From an uncultured Alphaproteobacteria bacterium (GTDB lineage: Bacteria; Pseudomonadota; Alphaproteobacteria; HIMB59; GCA-002718135), in contig CACIRR010000006.1 in the NCBI GenBank assembly GCA_902589095.1, forward strand, positions 1 to 42,706: a DNA stretch of 42,706 nt, given 5' to 3'. The notes beneath the pieces are model-generated. The model ran no database searches. It was given only the letters and a program-made list of their open reading frames with translations, and had not been told where the DNA came from. The first letter of the stretch is position 1, and every line of letters starts with the position of its first letter. Below, piece by piece: positions 1 through 8,674 of the stretch. The position numbers and the translations under genes were made by a program.

Positions 1-343
1 TCTCAACTCAAAAAGAGATTGGGGTTATGCAAAAGATTATGTTCAGGCTATGTGGTTGATGCTTCAAAAAAATGATCCTGAAGACTACGTAGTTGGGACA
101 GGTGTAACTAAATCTATTGAAGATTTTGTAAAACTAGCTTTTTCCTATGTTAATCTAAACTATCTTGATTATGTAAAGTTTGATGAAAAATTTTTAAGAC
201 CTGCTGAAGTTGATCTTTTAATTGCAGATAGTACTAAAGCTAAAAAAAATTTAAAATGGAAAACAAGTGTTAACTTTGAGAGTTTAGTTGAAATGATGGT
301 TGAGTCTGACTTAAAGATGTTAAAAGACTCCAAACAATATTAA
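1..343 (+). CDS. gmd: GDP-mannose 4,6-dehydratase, C-terminal fragment (5' end outside window)
   Basis: Converts GDP-D-mannose to GDP-4-keto-6-deoxymannose, the first step to GDP-fucose, rhamnose or perosamine-type surface sugars. The frame is open from base 2, and about 113 residues are visible. They begin with a segment reading NSKRDWGYAKDYVQAMWLML, the typical Gmd sequence after the active site, followed by DYVVGTGVTKSIEDFV and RPAEVDLLIADSTKAKKNLKW. These match the C-terminal third of the family closely. The first ATG in the window (base 50) is internal and not the start. The gene converges on the minus-strand sugar operon that ends at 429, which fits one surface-polysaccharide locus extending to the left. 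Confidence 0.9.
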   Translation, partial: LNSKRDWGYAKDYVQAMWLMLQKNDPEDYVVGTGVTKSIEDFVKLAFSYVNLNYLDYVKFDEKFLRPAEVDLLIADSTKAKKNLKWKTSVNFESLVEMMVESDLKMLKDSKQY

Positions 344-428
344 TGACTTTAAATATCGCCTAAATGTAATTGATTAATAAGGTTTATAAATTAGATGAAT
401 ACCTGCAGACAAAAGACAAAAACATAAT

Positions 429-1928
429 CTATTTATGAATAATTTGATAATTACTATCAATTGATGGCCAAATATTGCCATACTTATTTTTATGATCATT
501 TATTTTTTCTAAATTTTCATAAATAAAAAAAAGAATAGCAATAAGTATCAGACTTCGACTAAAAAAAATATTAAGAGTTTTATTTAGTATTATATATTGC
601 CAAAAAGGCAGTAAAATAAAATAAATAAAAACTAAATTATAAAAAAGTCCAAAACGATATGCTGGATAATATAAAAACCAAATGAGATTACAAATTATTG
701 TTATAATAAATAAATACAGTAGATTTTTATTTTTATAATAAAAATTTTTGTAAATACTTGAAACATTAAAAGTATTTTTTTTATAAAAATAAAAATATAA
801 ATTTGGTATTATGAGAACTAAAAAATAAACACCATATATTTCTAAAATTTTTGAACTGTGGCTTGATATCCATGTTGATATCCATTTAAATCCATCTACG
901 TTTATGCTTACATTTATATCGCCTTTTGCAAAAGACTCTATTAAATATAATTCTTTTTTAGCATCACCAAACTCATAAAAGCATAATGTTTTGATAGGCC
1001 AAATGATACATCCGCTAATAATAAAATTTTGAAGAAACCATAAAAATAACGGCAATAATGCTAAAATATTTCTAAAATTAAAAAAGCTCAATAATTTTAA
1101 ATTGTAAGATAAAATGAATACAACAAAATATAAAAATACCAATGAATTAGTAATTTTAATCATAAAGGCAAAATTACAAAATAAAAAAAGAAGAAATAAT
1201 TTTTTTTGATAATCACTCTTATTTTCGTCAAAATTATAATATAGAATATTCATCATAATTAAAATTAACAATAAAAAACCAGGAACATCTGTTCCAAAAT
1301 CTTTCAAATTATTTATAACTCCAATAATAAAGACTATTGAAAACAAACTAAAAATTGAAAGTGGATGATTTATATTTTTTTCAGCTATTTTTTTTGCATT
1401 AAATAAATCATATATAACAATAGAATAGAGCAGTGAGACAGGTACAAATAGGCCATATAAGTATTTTTCAAAAGAAAATATTGAAGAAATAAAAAGCCAA
1501 TTTGAGTTATAACTCACCCTTCTTTCGTGATCAATTTCAAATAAAGTTAAATTTTTATAATTTTTAATTGTATTTAAATGGTAAACAATATCATCATTTA
1601 AGCCTGCAAAAATAGATATAAAAAATGCAAGAAGAGATAAAAAAACAAACGTTAATATTTTTTTATTATTTTTTAAAAAAAAAAATAAAACTAAACCAAT
1701 TAAAAACAAAAGAAAATTATAGAAATCAAATAATGGAAAAAATAAATTAAAAAACATGCTTATGAAAGAAACAAAAATTAAACCAACTATAAATTCATAG
1801 TGAAGAAAGTAATATTCATTGTCATGTATTTGAATGGCAATATTAATTAATCTACCAAATCCAAAAATCGAAATAAAAGTTAAAAATATAAATAAAAAGT
1901 ATAGAGCTAAATTTGAAAATATTTCCAT
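429..1928 (-). CDS. Polytopic membrane protein, GT-C-like glycosyltransferase candidate
   Basis: 499 residues dominated by hydrophobic helices, roughly ten or more. After the first four helices comes an acidic loop with NDD at 111-113 followed by IVYHL and a basic stretch (HERR). That is the usual place of the catalytic Asp in GT-C enzymes, which take sugar from a polyprenyl-phosphate donor on the periplasmic face. No exact family could be named; it resembles unnamed O-antigen-locus membrane proteins. It is the last gene of the five-gene operon, 3 bases after the Gfo/Idh gene. The GT2 at the other end could make its lipid-linked donor. The coding strand has an 11-T homopolymer (1675-1685). 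Alternatives are a polymerase (Wzy) or flippase-like protein. The membrane nature is certain; the function is inferred. Confidence 0.7.
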   Translation of the reverse strand: MEIFSNLALYFLFIFLTFISIFGFGRLINIAIQIHDNEYYFLHYEFIVGLIFVSFISMFFNLFFPLFDFYNFLLFLIGLVLFFFLKNNKKILTFVFLSLLAFFISIFAGLNDDIVYHLNTIKNYKNLTLFEIDHERRVSYNSNWLFISSIFSFEKYLYGLFVPVSLLYSIVIYDLFNAKKIAEKNINHPLSIFSLFSIVFIIGVINNLKDFGTDVPGFLLLILIMMNILYYNFDENKSDYQKKLFLLFLFCNFAFMIKITNSLVFLYFVVFILSYNLKLLSFFNFRNILALLPLFLWFLQNFIISGCIIWPIKTLCFYEFGDAKKELYLIESFAKGDINVSINVDGFKWISTWISSHSSKILEIYGVYFLVLIIPNLYFYFYKKNTFNVSSIYKNFYYKNKNLLYLFIITIICNLIWFLYYPAYRFGLFYNLVFIYFILLPFWQYIILNKTLNIFFSRSLILIAILFFIYENLEKINDHKNKYGNIWPSIDSNYQIIHK

Positions 1929-1931
1929 AGT

Positions 1932-2819
1932 TTAAATAAATTTTTCTATAATTTTTATTGAATCTAATGATTTATTTATTTCATTTAAACCATTGTTTTG
2001 GTTTTTGTGGTTTAAAGAGTCTGCAAAAATATCTAATAAATTTTCTAATGGTTTTTTTTTCGACTGAAAAATTAAATTATTATTTTGACAAATTTCATGC
2101 TTAATAAAATCATTAAAAAAAATTTTTCCGTTATTCAAAATTATTTTTAATATTCGTGTTTTTTTTTTAAAAAAATTACCAGTTAAAATTTTAATATGTA
2201 TTTTGTTTTCTATTTTTACATCAAATTTTGAAACACAAAATTTATTATCTTTTGTTTTTTTAATCTCTTTATATTTAATATTATTTATTTTAAATCCATC
2301 GAAAATGCATAAAATATAACTTAATGAATGTATTCCCCAATCTAATATTGGATGAATATTATCATTTTGTGGACCTAAAGAACCCTCATGAATTATAATC
2401 TTTTCTATTTTGTTAAAATTTTTCAACATAAATTCTTTTGTGATTGTATAAGTGTCTGCATAAATATTTGGAAGATTAGTAAAAACTTTATTTTGGTTTT
2501 CGTTAATTAATCTGATCATCTTTTTGCCATCAGCAGAATTGTCACAAAATGGTTTTTCCAGTATCATAGGTATTCTTTTAAACTTTAATAAATTTAAAAT
2601 TTTAAAATTAGTTTTAGGATTTACTGCAATATAAATACAATCAATATGTTCATTTCTAAATAATTCATTTATGTTTTTATAAAACTTAGTCTGAATATCA
2701 TTATAATTTTGTTTAGAACTAACAATTGCCTTTAGATTAAAATTATTATTTTCTTTTATTCTCTGACTTACTTTTTTCCCCCAATTACCATAACCTATTA
2801 AAGCTATATTTTTTTTCAT
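1932..2819 (-). CDS. Gfo/Idh/MocA-family sugar oxidoreductase
   Basis: NAD(P)-dependent oxidoreductase, likely acting on a nucleotide sugar. The Rossmann motif GYGNWG is at 9-14, the family EKP motif with its catalytic Lys is at 88-90, and DWGIH (Asp160, His164) sits where the second catalytic motif of the family lies. At 295 aa it is slightly shorter than the common 320-350. It overlaps the SDR start by one base and belongs to the minus-strand sugar operon. The protein is very rich in Lys, Ile and Asn, and a 10-base homopolymer lies at 2159-2168, in line with the high AT content of this block. The substrate cannot be told from sequence; oxidation or reduction of a 3- or 4-keto sugar made by the neighbouring SDR is plausible. 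Confidence 0.8.
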   Translation of the reverse strand: MKKNIALIGYGNWGKKVSQRIKENNNFNLKAIVSSKQNYNDIQTKFYKNINELFRNEHIDCIYIAVNPKTNFKILNLLKFKRIPMILEKPFCDNSADGKKMIRLINENQNKVFTNLPNIYADTYTITKEFMLKNFNKIEKIIIHEGSLGPQNDNIHPILDWGIHSLSYILCIFDGFKINNIKYKEIKKTKDNKFCVSKFDVKIENKIHIKILTGNFFKKKTRILKIILNNGKIFFNDFIKHEICQNNNLIFQSKKKPLENLLDIFADSLNHKNQNNGLNEINKSLDSIKIIEKFI

Positions 2820-3847
2820 TAATATTTATAATTATTTTTTGCCCAATCATAAAAGAAGTTCAATCCATCAAGTAGTTGTATATTTGGGTTGTAATTCAAA
2901 TGTTTTTTTGCTTTTGATAAATCAGGACATCTTCTTTGTGGTTCATCACTTGGATAAGCTTTTGGATAATTAATTTTTTTATATTTCAAATTTTTATCAA
3001 TTTTTTTTAAAATTTTTATTACTTCAATTATAGATACTTCTGGTTTATTATTGCCTATATTGTAAGCTTCCCCTGATCTGCCTAAGCAAATTACTTTTAA
3101 AAACCCTTCAATTGCATCAGTTATGTAGCAGTACGTTCTTGTTTGACTACCAACACCATAAACATTCAATTTTCTTTTTTTAAGTAAACTACTGATAAAA
3201 TTTGGAAAAATTCTATAATCTTTTTGCTTCATACCTGGCCCATAAACATTAAAAGGTCTTATGATATTTGTGTGAACGTTAAAATAATTTGAATATACCC
3301 AACATAATGTTTCACCTAATCTTTTGCTTTCATCATAGCAGGCACGTGGACCCATAGAACTTACATTACCTTTATAAGTTTCATTAGTTGGAACATTATT
3401 TTTGGAGGGATCGCCATATATTTCACTGGTACTAAAATAAATTAATTTTGCATTATTGTTTTTTGCTATTTTAAGACAATTTTTAATACCTGCAATTGTT
3501 ACTTCAATTGTTTCTAATGGTTTTTTTCTATAATAGAATGGACTTGCTATTCCAGCTGCATGAATCACAATATCATATTTTTTTTTGGTATAAAATGGTT
3601 TGGATACATCTTTCTTTATTAATTGAATGTGTTTTTCAAATTGATTTTTTTTGTAAGTAAAATCATAAACTGTGAGTTTTACAGGTTTATTTATTTCCTT
3701 ATTTATTCTTTTAAAATATTCTACTAAATATTTTCCCAAGAACCCATTTCCTCCAGTCATTAGGATATTCTTACCTGCAAATAATTTATATAAATTTTTA
3801 GTATTTTTTAAAATTTCATTAATATCTTTTTCTAAAAAAGGTTTCAT
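2819..3847 (-). CDS. NAD-dependent SDR epimerase/dehydratase, UDP-glucuronate decarboxylase-like
   Basis: Extended SDR of 342 aa. Residues 1-26 form an N-terminal extension before the NAD-binding motif GGNGFLG (32-38). The active site is Thr140-Ser141-Glu142 and Tyr171xxxLys175 within GPRACYDESK, followed by RPFNVYGPGM. The block GNVSSMGPRACYDESKR strongly resembles UDP-glucuronic acid decarboxylase (UXS) and the related apiose/xylose synthases, rather than GalE or RmlB. It may form a UDP-pentose or a 4-keto intermediate. It overlaps the methyltransferase gene by 4 bases and the Gfo/Idh gene by 1, so the three are likely translationally coupled. The SDR class is sure; the substrate is inferred from similarity. 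Confidence 0.85.
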   Translation of the reverse strand: MKPFLEKDINEILKNTKNLYKLFAGKNILMTGGNGFLGKYLVEYFKRINKEINKPVKLTVYDFTYKKNQFEKHIQLIKKDVSKPFYTKKKYDIVIHAAGIASPFYYRKKPLETIEVTIAGIKNCLKIAKNNNAKLIYFSTSEIYGDPSKNNVPTNETYKGNVSSMGPRACYDESKRLGETLCWVYSNYFNVHTNIIRPFNVYGPGMKQKDYRIFPNFISSLLKKRKLNVYGVGSQTRTYCYITDAIEGFLKVICLGRSGEAYNIGNNKPEVSIIEVIKILKKIDKNLKYKKINYPKAYPSDEPQRRCPDLSKAKKHLNYNPNIQLLDGLNFFYDWAKNNYKY

Positions 3848-5028
3848 TTAAGTTTACTAAATGGAATTGGTTTAAAAAATTTGACCTGAAGTTTTTTGAA
3901 GTTTTTCTTAATATCTCTAAAGTATTCATATGCAAAAACAATTACAATATCAATTTTTTTATTTATTTTATTTTTTTTTGGAACTATTTCAATATGACTA
4001 CCTGGAGTGAATCTATTTTGCTTAAGAGGGCTATCATCGATTATGTAGCTTATTAAATTGGAATCAATACTTCCAAAATTAGTAATAGTAGAAACTCTAG
4101 CAGGTGCACCATATCCAATTATATTTTTTTTATCTTTTTTGTATTCATTTAGTTTATTTTTAAAATGTATTGTTTCTTTTTTAATTTTATTTTTAATTAA
4201 ATTTAAACTTTTTAAATTTAAGTATTTTTTTTCTATTTTAAGTATTTTCATACACCTTGCAGTTTTTTTTACTTTTTTTGCATTTTTTATAAATAATCTT
4301 AGAGAGCCTCCATGAATATTAATAATTTCTATATCAAATAAGCTCATTTGGTAAGTTTGAAATAGCTTGTTAATACAATTTGCAGAATAGTAATAAGGTC
4401 TGTCAAAATAAAATCTTTCGTATTCTAAATTCTTAATAAAATTATAGAAATATTCAATTTCTAAAATCAGTACTCCATTTTCTCTTAAAAAATATTTTAT
4501 ATTTTTTGCAAACAACCTTGGCTTTTCTAAATGAGTCATTACACTAGATGCTACAATTGCATCTGGTTTGGGGTTTTTTTCTAAAATTTTATCAATTATT
4601 TTTTTTTCAAAGAACCCTACAAATGTTTTTAAACCTTTGTCATTAGCAATTTTTGCTACATTAATTGAGGGATCAATACCTAATGATTTTACTTTTTGTT
4701 TTTTTAATGGTTCCAATAAAATTCCATCATTAGAACCTATATCTACAACAAAATCATGCTTTTTTAGTTTTTTTGATAAGAGATTAAAATGTTTTTTCAA
4801 ACCTAAATTTACCGATGATAAGTAAAAATATTTTTCAAATAATAACTTTCTATCTATAATGTTTGAAATCTGAGCTGCTTTACAAGTTTTACAAAAAAAA
4901 ACTTTGAGCCTATATTTTTTTTCTTTTATAATTTCTAATTTATTTTTTGGATATTTATTAGCTAAAGGTTGTTTTCCTAAATCAAAAATCAGATATGTTT
5001 CTAAAGAGTTACAAATACGACATTTCAT
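3844..5028 (-). CDS. Zn-finger class I SAM methyltransferase (NDP-sugar C-methyltransferase family)
   Basis: 394 aa in three parts. The N-terminal zinc-binding module has Cys3, Cys6, Cys46 and Cys49; the central SAM domain has motif I VVDIGSNDG at 94-102; the C-terminal domain carries GGSLRLF (240-246) and GYGAPARVST (305-314). This is the Methyltransf_13/11/14 architecture of TcaB9-type sugar C-methyltransferases, which methylate a keto-sugar carbon. Where family members usually read YHEH followed by YFS, this protein reads YFDRP then YYYS (207-214), so the usual catalytic His motif appears to be missing. It lies one base after the GT2 stop and overlaps the SDR by 4. Likely role: building a branched sugar for surface glycan; the exact reaction is uncertain. 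Confidence 0.85.
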   Translation of the reverse strand: MKCRICNSLETYLIFDLGKQPLANKYPKNKLEIIKEKKYRLKVFFCKTCKAAQISNIIDRKLLFEKYFYLSSVNLGLKKHFNLLSKKLKKHDFVVDIGSNDGILLEPLKKQKVKSLGIDPSINVAKIANDKGLKTFVGFFEKKIIDKILEKNPKPDAIVASSVMTHLEKPRLFAKNIKYFLRENGVLILEIEYFYNFIKNLEYERFYFDRPYYYSANCINKLFQTYQMSLFDIEIINIHGGSLRLFIKNAKKVKKTARCMKILKIEKKYLNLKSLNLIKNKIKKETIHFKNKLNEYKKDKKNIIGYGAPARVSTITNFGSIDSNLISYIIDDSPLKQNRFTPGSHIEIVPKKNKINKKIDIVIVFAYEYFRDIKKNFKKLQVKFFKPIPFSKLK

Positions 5029-5733
5029 TTAAATTAAAAGCGTTTTTATTTTTGTTGATAAAATAAAATATAATACAGCAAATACATCATAATACCTTAT
5101 TTTTTTTCCTTGTTCATAATTTCGAGCATTGTAATTGATACCAATTTCATAAATTTTGTCTGAATTTTTAACTACATACGTTAGTATCTCTGCTTGCTGA
5201 CCCCACCCAAAACTTTTTAGTTTGTTATGATCTATTAATTCTTTTTTGAACATGCAGTAGCAACAATAAATATCTGTGAAAGTAGTATTATTTAACAAAT
5301 TGAACATAAGTGTTATGAATTTATTTCCAACCATATGCCAAAAATGTAAAACTGAACGTTTTCTGCCTATAAATCTACTACCCATTATTAAATCAGATTT
5401 ATTTTTTTCAATATTGGAAATAAAATCCATAAGATCTATAGGGTCATATTCAAGATCTGCATCTTGTATAACTAAATATTCACCACTGGCTTCTTTTATA
5501 CCCTCAATCACAGCTTTTCCCTTACCTTTGTTTTTATCAAAAAAAATTGATTTTGAATAAAGTGAATTATTTTCTTTTAAAATATTTTTTGAATTATCTG
5601 TTGAGCAGTCATCTATAACAATAATTTCCAGTTCACAAATTTTACTTAGATCATGAATTTTCGTTAAAATTTCTAAAATTGTGTTTTCTTCATTAAAAAT
5701 TGGGACAATAACACTTAGATTGATTTTTTTCAT
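5029..5733 (-). CDS. Family 2 glycosyltransferase, dolichyl-phosphate-mannose-synthase-like
   Basis: 234-residue GT-A enzyme. SVIVPIFNEE at the N-terminus is followed by the nucleotide-binding VIDDCSTD (39-46) and the metal-binding DAD (91-93). The layout matches polyprenyl-phosphate sugar transferases (DPM1/ArnC type), but no C-terminal membrane helices follow, so it is a soluble or peripheral enzyme. It is the first gene of the minus-strand operon. A TATAAT hexamer (5744-5749 on the complement) lies about 11 bases before the ATG, which would give a very short leader. Inferred role: loading a sugar on a lipid carrier for the membrane GT-C-like protein at the operon end. Confidence 0.85.
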   Translation of the reverse strand: MKKINLSVIVPIFNEENTILEILTKIHDLSKICELEIIVIDDCSTDNSKNILKENNSLYSKSIFFDKNKGKGKAVIEGIKEASGEYLVIQDADLEYDPIDLMDFISNIEKNKSDLIMGSRFIGRKRSVLHFWHMVGNKFITLMFNLLNNTTFTDIYCCYCMFKKELIDHNKLKSFGWGQQAEILTYVVKNSDKIYEIGINYNARNYEQGKKIRYYDVFAVLYFILSTKIKTLLI

Positions 5734-5972
5734 TTATATAACCATTATATTTTTTTTTAATAGAGTATATAAAAAATTTTTAATTATTTTGAGTTAGTTA
5801 TTATTGGATATTTCTTTTAAAAGCAGATTACTTTTCTTTTAATTTTCAATTTAAGTCTATGTTTTTTAAATTTATCAAGGGCAATCTGAGTAAGAATATT
5901 GATCACAATTACTTTTCAAAGAATTTATATTAACAACAAATTTAATGTGATAAATGATAGAAAATATAAGCT
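5734..5972. other. AT-rich intergenic spacer before tRNA-Ser
   Basis: One of the two longest gene-free stretches (239 bases). It lies between the start of the sugar operon (transcribed leftwards) and tRNA-Ser (transcribed rightwards), so it must hold both promoters. Apart from TATAAT on the complement at 5744-5749 I see no clear motif, no small gene with a ribosome binding site and no strong hairpin. It marks the border between the very AT-rich sugar block and core genes. Confidence 0.5.
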
Positions 5973-6062
5973 GGAGAGGTGGCCGAGTGGTTGAAGGCGC
6001 ACGCTTGGAAAGCGTGTATAGTAGCAATACTATCGAGGGTTCGAATCCCTCTCTCTCCGCCA
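5973..6062 (+). tRNA. tRNA-Ser(GGA)
   Basis: A 90-base class II tRNA. The acceptor stem GGAGAGG pairs with TCTCTCC, the discriminator is G as expected for serine, and CCA is encoded (6060-6062). The anticodon stem CACGC/GCGTG encloses the loop TTGGAAA, giving anticodon GGA at 6007-6009, which reads UCC and UCU. A long variable arm (TATAGTAGCAATACTA region) and the T-arm GGTTCGAATCC are present. The 3' end lies 4 bases from the stop codon of the convergent yejF gene. Confidence 0.98.
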
Positions 6063-6066
6063 TAAA

Positions 6067-7644
6067 TTAAATTACTGATCGAATCAAATTTTTTGTATAT
6101 TCATTTTTAGGATTTTGAAATACTGACTTCGCAATATCATACTCAACTAATTTGCCTGATTTCAATACCAGAACTCTATCCGATACAGATCTTATTACAT
6201 TCATATCATGACTAATAAAAATATAACTTAAAGAATATTTTTCTTGAAGACTTTTTAATAAATCCAATATTTGATTTTGGATAGTGATATCTAAAGCTGA
6301 AGTAGGTTCATCTAGAATTAATACTTTAGGTTTAAGTATTAATGCTCGAGATATTGCAATTCTCTGTCTTTGTCCTCCTGAAAATTCATGAGGAAATTTA
6401 TTATGATCTCTCTCAAAATTCATACCTGTTTCACTTAATATGTTTTTTATAATTTCTTTTTTTTCAACTTCTGCAAATGAAGGAAAATGAACATCTATCC
6501 CTTCTGATAATATTTCATACACATTCATTCTAGGGCTCAAAGAAGAAAATGGATCCTGAAACACTATTTGTATATCTTTTCTAATATTCTTTAATTGATT
6601 TTTTTTAATTTGATTTAAATCAATATTTTTAAAATTTATTTTTCCTGACGATGAAATTAATTTCAGTATTGCTAAAACAAGGGAAGTTTTTCCTGATCCG
6701 GACTCACCAACTATTCCTAATGTTTCTTTTTCAAATAAATTAAAATTAATATCATCAATAGCTTTTACATAATCTACAGTTCTTTTAAAAATACCTTTTT
6801 TAATTGGGTACCATACTTTAAGTTTTTGAATGTTTAATATTTCTAATTTTTTATTATAATTAGATTTTTTTACTAAATTTTTATAACTTACTAACTCCTT
6901 AGTATAAGTATCTTTTGGAGTTTCAAAAATTTCTTTTTTATTTCCGTGTTCAATAATTCTTCCATCTTTCATAACATAAACATAATCAGCTATTTTATTC
7001 ACTACTCCCAAATCATGACTAATAAACAGGATTGACATTTTTCTTTTTTCTTGAATTTTTTTTAAAAGTTCTAAAATTTGAAGTTGAACTGTTACATCTA
7101 AAGCAGTGGTTGGTTCATCAGCTATTAATAAATCAGGATTATTAGCTATGCTCATTGCAATCATTACTCTTTGTCGCTGCCCACCTGATAATTCGTATGA
7201 GTATATATTAGGTCGAGTTACCAAATCCTCTAAGTTTACTTCTTTCAATAATTTAAGAACTGTTTGATTAAGTTCTTGAGAACTAATCTCTTTGTGGGTG
7301 GTTATAACTTCTTTAATTTGTTTATCAATTTTATGTAAAGGATTTAAACTTGACATAGGTTCTTGAAAAATAGTTGAAATTCTATTTCCTCTAATTTTTT
7401 CAATTTCTTTTAAAGATAGTTTAAGTAAATCTTTTCTATTAAATATTATTTGTCCTTGATCTATTTTTGCACCACTTGGCAATAATCTTAAAATACTCAA
7501 AGCTGATAAAGTCTTTCCTGATCCTGACTCACCGACAATTGCTACAGTTTTACCTTTTGGTATTTCTAGATCTACATCTTTAACTACCTGGGCACTATTA
7601 TTAAAACTGATTGTTAAGTTTTTTAGTACAACAATATTATTCAT
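6067..7644 (-). CDS. yejF: Peptide ABC transporter ATP-binding protein with two ATPase domains
   Basis: 525 aa holding two complete ABC ATPases in tandem. Walker A GESGSGKT occurs at 38-45 and again near 314; the signature motifs are LSGGQRQR in the first half and FSGGQRQR in the second; both halves have a Walker B ([24 protein letters not shown]). Fused two-domain ATPases of this length are typical of YejF/GsiA-type oligopeptide importers. It is the last gene of yejABEF, one base after yejE. It powers uptake by the YejBE channel at the inner membrane. Its stop nearly touches tRNA-Ser on the other strand. Confidence 0.93.
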   Translation of the reverse strand: MNNIVVLKNLTISFNNSAQVVKDVDLEIPKGKTVAIVGESGSGKTLSALSILRLLPSGAKIDQGQIIFNRKDLLKLSLKEIEKIRGNRISTIFQEPMSSLNPLHKIDKQIKEVITTHKEISSQELNQTVLKLLKEVNLEDLVTRPNIYSYELSGGQRQRVMIAMSIANNPDLLIADEPTTALDVTVQLQILELLKKIQEKRKMSILFISHDLGVVNKIADYVYVMKDGRIIEHGNKKEIFETPKDTYTKELVSYKNLVKKSNYNKKLEILNIQKLKVWYPIKKGIFKRTVDYVKAIDDINFNLFEKETLGIVGESGSGKTSLVLAILKLISSSGKINFKNIDLNQIKKNQLKNIRKDIQIVFQDPFSSLSPRMNVYEILSEGIDVHFPSFAEVEKKEIIKNILSETGMNFERDHNKFPHEFSGGQRQRIAISRALILKPKVLILDEPTSALDITIQNQILDLLKSLQEKYSLSYIFISHDMNVIRSVSDRVLVLKSGKLVEYDIAKSVFQNPKNEYTKNLIRSVI

Positions 7645-7645
7645 T

Positions 7646-8674
7646 TTATTTGAAAGTCTTTCTTGGGTCTAGGGCATCTCTAACAGCTTCCCCAATAAAG
7701 ACTAAAAGACCAAGCATTAATCCTAACGTAAAAAAACTAGTTAACCCAAGCCAAGGTGCTTGTAAATTATTTCTGCCTTGATTTACCATTTCACCCAGTG
7801 ATGCAGATCCAGGAGGTAGTCCAAAACCTAAAAAATCTAAACCTGATAAAGCAGTAACTGAAGCACTTAAGCTGAAAGGTAAAAACGTAACAGTTGCAAC
7901 TGTTGCATTTGGTATCATGTGTCTAAATATAATTTTTGATGTACTAACACCAAGTGCTTTTGCAGCTCTTATATAATCAAAATTTCTAGCTCTCAAAAAT
8001 TCTGCCCTAACTACTCCAACGTATCCCATCCAACTAAAAAGTAATAATATTATAAGTAACCACCAAAAATTTGGCTGAATTACGCTAGCTAGAATTATTA
8101 AAACATATAAAGTTGGCACTGCAGACCATATTTCCATAAATCTTTGAAAGAAGAGATCTGTTTTACCACCAAAATATCCTTGTATTGCACCAGCCGAGAC
8201 ACCAATTATCATTGAAAAAAAAGTAAGTGTAAATCCAAATAGTATTGATATTCTAAAGCCATAAATGAGTCTTGATAAAACGTCTCTTGCTTGATCATCA
8301 GTTCCAAGCCAGTTTTTTTTACTTGGTGGTGAAGGTGCTGGGCTATCAATATCACGTATTATTGTATTATATTTATACGGAATAATTGGCATTATCATCC
8401 AACCAGAGTCGTTGATTAAATTTTTTACAAATGGATCTCTGTAGTCAGCTTCAGTTTCAAAATCACCACCAAAAGTTGTTTCTGGGTATGACTGTAAAAT
8501 AGGATAATAAAATTTATTTTGATAATTTACTAAGAGTGGTTTTTCATTTGCTATAAAATCAGCAAATAAGGAAATAATGAACAAGATAAAAAAAATCCAA
8601 AAAGAATATAAGCCTCTTTTATTGGAAATAAAATTATTAAATCGTCTTTGATTTAGTGGGGATAATTTTTTCAT
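7646..8674 (-). CDS. yejE: Peptide ABC transporter permease
   Basis: 342 aa, OppC-type. One N-terminal helix (about 24-42) is followed by a periplasmic segment with [18 protein letters not shown], then five helices. The cytoplasmic EAA-loop, which contacts the ATPase, reads [20 protein letters not shown]. The long periplasmic insert after the first helix (about residues 44-110) is characteristic of YejE as against OppC/DppC. It overlaps yejB by 4 bases and pairs with YejB to form the channel. Confidence is high from sequence and from the operon. Confidence 0.92.
   Translation of the reverse strand: MKKLSPLNQRRFNNFISNKRGLYSFWIFFILFIISLFADFIANEKPLLVNYQNKFYYPILQSYPETTFGGDFETEADYRDPFVKNLINDSGWMIMPIIPYKYNTIIRDIDSPAPSPPSKKNWLGTDDQARDVLSRLIYGFRISILFGFTLTFFSMIIGVSAGAIQGYFGGKTDLFFQRFMEIWSAVPTLYVLIILASVIQPNFWWLLIILLLFSWMGYVGVVRAEFLRARNFDYIRAAKALGVSTSKIIFRHMIPNATVATVTFLPFSLSASVTALSGLDFLGFGLPPGSASLGEMVNQGRNNLQAPWLGLTSFFTLGLMLGLLVFIGEAVRDALDPRKTFK

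Noticed and set aside
5973-6062. tRNA-Ser as phage or island attachment site
   Set aside because: No integrase gene and no second copy of the tRNA 3' end were seen; the variable-looking block is on the 5' side.
5875-6063. 62-aa reading frame antisense to tRNA-Ser (starts [10 protein letters not shown])
   Set aside because: This is the well-known false protein made by reading a class II tRNA-Ser backwards; the tRNA itself is perfect.
6067-7644. Frame fusion of two separate ATPase genes by error
   Set aside because: Tandem ATPases in one chain are normal for YejF and the whole frame is clean.
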